The notes beneath the pieces are model-generated. The model was not told the origin of the DNA, did not search any database, and worked only from the letters and a program-made list of their open reading frames with translations. DNA of 25,006 nt from Nitrosomonadaceae bacterium. GTDB lineage: Bacteria > Pseudomonadota > Gammaproteobacteria > Burkholderiales > Nitrosomonadaceae. Both the position numbers and the translations under genes were made by a program. Where the stretch lies: the NCBI GenBank assembly GCA_024644425.1, contig JAHELA010000002.1, positions 7,424 to 32,429 on the forward strand. Direction: 5' to 3'. Positions within the stretch are counted from its first letter, which is position 1, and every line of letters starts with the position of its first letter. Positions 24,410-25,006 of this stretch are shown here, piece after piece.

Positions 24410-25006
24410 ATTTAGAAGATTTTTTTAATGCTGAATCATAGGTTGAGGTTTATACTCATAATCCATGAAAATCTGAAATTAATTTATCAATAGTATAAAT
24501 ATAACAATTCTATAGTAAGTTATTGTAAATAGTATTATGCTTATTTCAGAGACAAGCAGCACAATTCCCATATTAGAAAACATTGATGTGAGTAATACAT
24601 CAGAATATTTAGGTAATCAGTTTTCTTTTAAATAGTGAATACATTTGTTGATACAAAGATACAATAGAAACAGCAGATAAGATAAACTTGTAATATGCTT
24701 AAGTTAACTTGCTATTTTATTTACTAAAATATCGAAAAATACACATGAGTTTTTAATCCTGGTTTATTTATTAATGTACTTTTCTTGAGTCTTATAAATC
24801 CTTAATATTATACAACTTATTGATTTACCTAAAGAACTTTAGTCGGCCATTCTAAACAGAATAATTCTCGACCAGCAAAAAGTGAAGTAAAAGGTAAAAG
24901 CCTCCGTTAACTAGATCATCAAAAGCTATTTGTCAGCGCGGTTGTGTTGATAAATAAGTATTTATATTTAACGTTAACGGACTTGTCGACGCAAAGGTGT
25001 TGAAAG
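24410..25006. other. Gene-free AT-rich stretch upstream of priA
   Basis: About 600 bp with frequent stops on both strands and no recognisable protein, tRNA or transposase. The part next to priA must hold its promoter, but no box pair stood out. The distal part has several short inverted repeats: CTAAAG/CTTTAG (24829-24842), ATTCT/AGAAT (24849-24862), ATAAATA/TATTTAT (24950-24965) and a 9-bp pair enclosing the last. A 32-codon open frame at 24537-24635 has no ribosome-binding site and is not called a gene. Confidence 0.6.
24903..24981. repeat. Nested inverted repeats near the window edge
   Basis: Outer 9-bp arms TCCGTTAAC (24903-24911) and GTTAACGGA (24973-24981) enclose a 7-bp hairpin, ATAAATA and TATTTAT around AG (24950-24965). 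The base composition is less AT-rich at the arms. It could be a small repeat element, a structured RNA end or chance in AT-rich DNA; no target duplication is visible. Confidence 0.35.

Noticed and set aside
24537..24635. 32-codon open frame upstream of priA
   Set aside because: It starts with ATG and has plausible codons, but no ribosome-binding site precedes it and nothing about the peptide is recognisable; frames of this length are expected by chance.
1..25006. Mobile elements, phage genes, CRISPR, toxin-antitoxin or tRNA
   Set aside because: Both strands were read for transposase, integrase and repeat-spacer patterns and for cloverleaf-like stretches; none was found, and all long frames belong to recognisable core families.

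Overview
The window looks like chromosomal core DNA of an AT-rich betaproteobacterium. The protein set and the divergent argH/algZ-algR arrangement suggest a Nitrosomonas-type (Nitrosomonadaceae) ammonia oxidiser. That placement rests on recognition of gene content, not on a search. Twenty protein genes are supported. I see no rRNA, tRNA, CRISPR array, insertion sequence or prophage gene.

Layout: (1) 1-2.2 kb: a polytopic Na+/H+ antiporter-family protein converging on a PBP7-type D,D-endopeptidase. (2) 2.4-4.2 kb: an Atm1/HMT1-type ABC half-transporter. (3) 4.3-10.8 kb: a complete tripartite RND efflux system. Outer-membrane factor, inner-membrane pump and adaptor form a leftward operon, and a divergent AcrR-type TetR repressor follows. 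The 107 bp between adaptor and repressor hold two overlapping, opposed promoters and a phased array of repressor half-sites. (4) 11.0-17.9 kb: a rightward iron-sulfur assembly operon, iscR-iscA-sufB-sufC-sufD-sufS-sufU-nfu. Its promoter carries two sites that match the IscR type-1 consensus. (5) 17.9-19.7 kb: an AlgZ/AlgR-like LytTR two-component pair converging on the suf operon and divergent from argH. (6) 19.8-22.1 kb: argH and a fructosamine-kinase-family gene. (7) 22.2-24.4 kb: priA on the minus strand, then about 600 bp with no convincing gene.

How the genes fit together: the Fe-S operon appears self-contained and self-regulated. SufS would supply sulfur, a zinc-type SufU would relay it (no sufE is present), SufBCD would build clusters, and IscA and Nfu would carry them. 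IscR, with the same cluster ligands as the E. coli protein, would sense cluster status and repress the promoter. The efflux cluster is the classic logic of a repressor controlling both itself and its pump. The remaining genes are housekeeping.

No wholly undescribed multi-gene system is evident. The points most worth a second look are the IscR-controlled SUF/SufU hybrid operon with its tandem IscR boxes, the interlocking acrR/acrA promoter-operator array, a hairpin presenting the algZ GTG start codon, and a P-loop cysteine in the fructosamine kinase.
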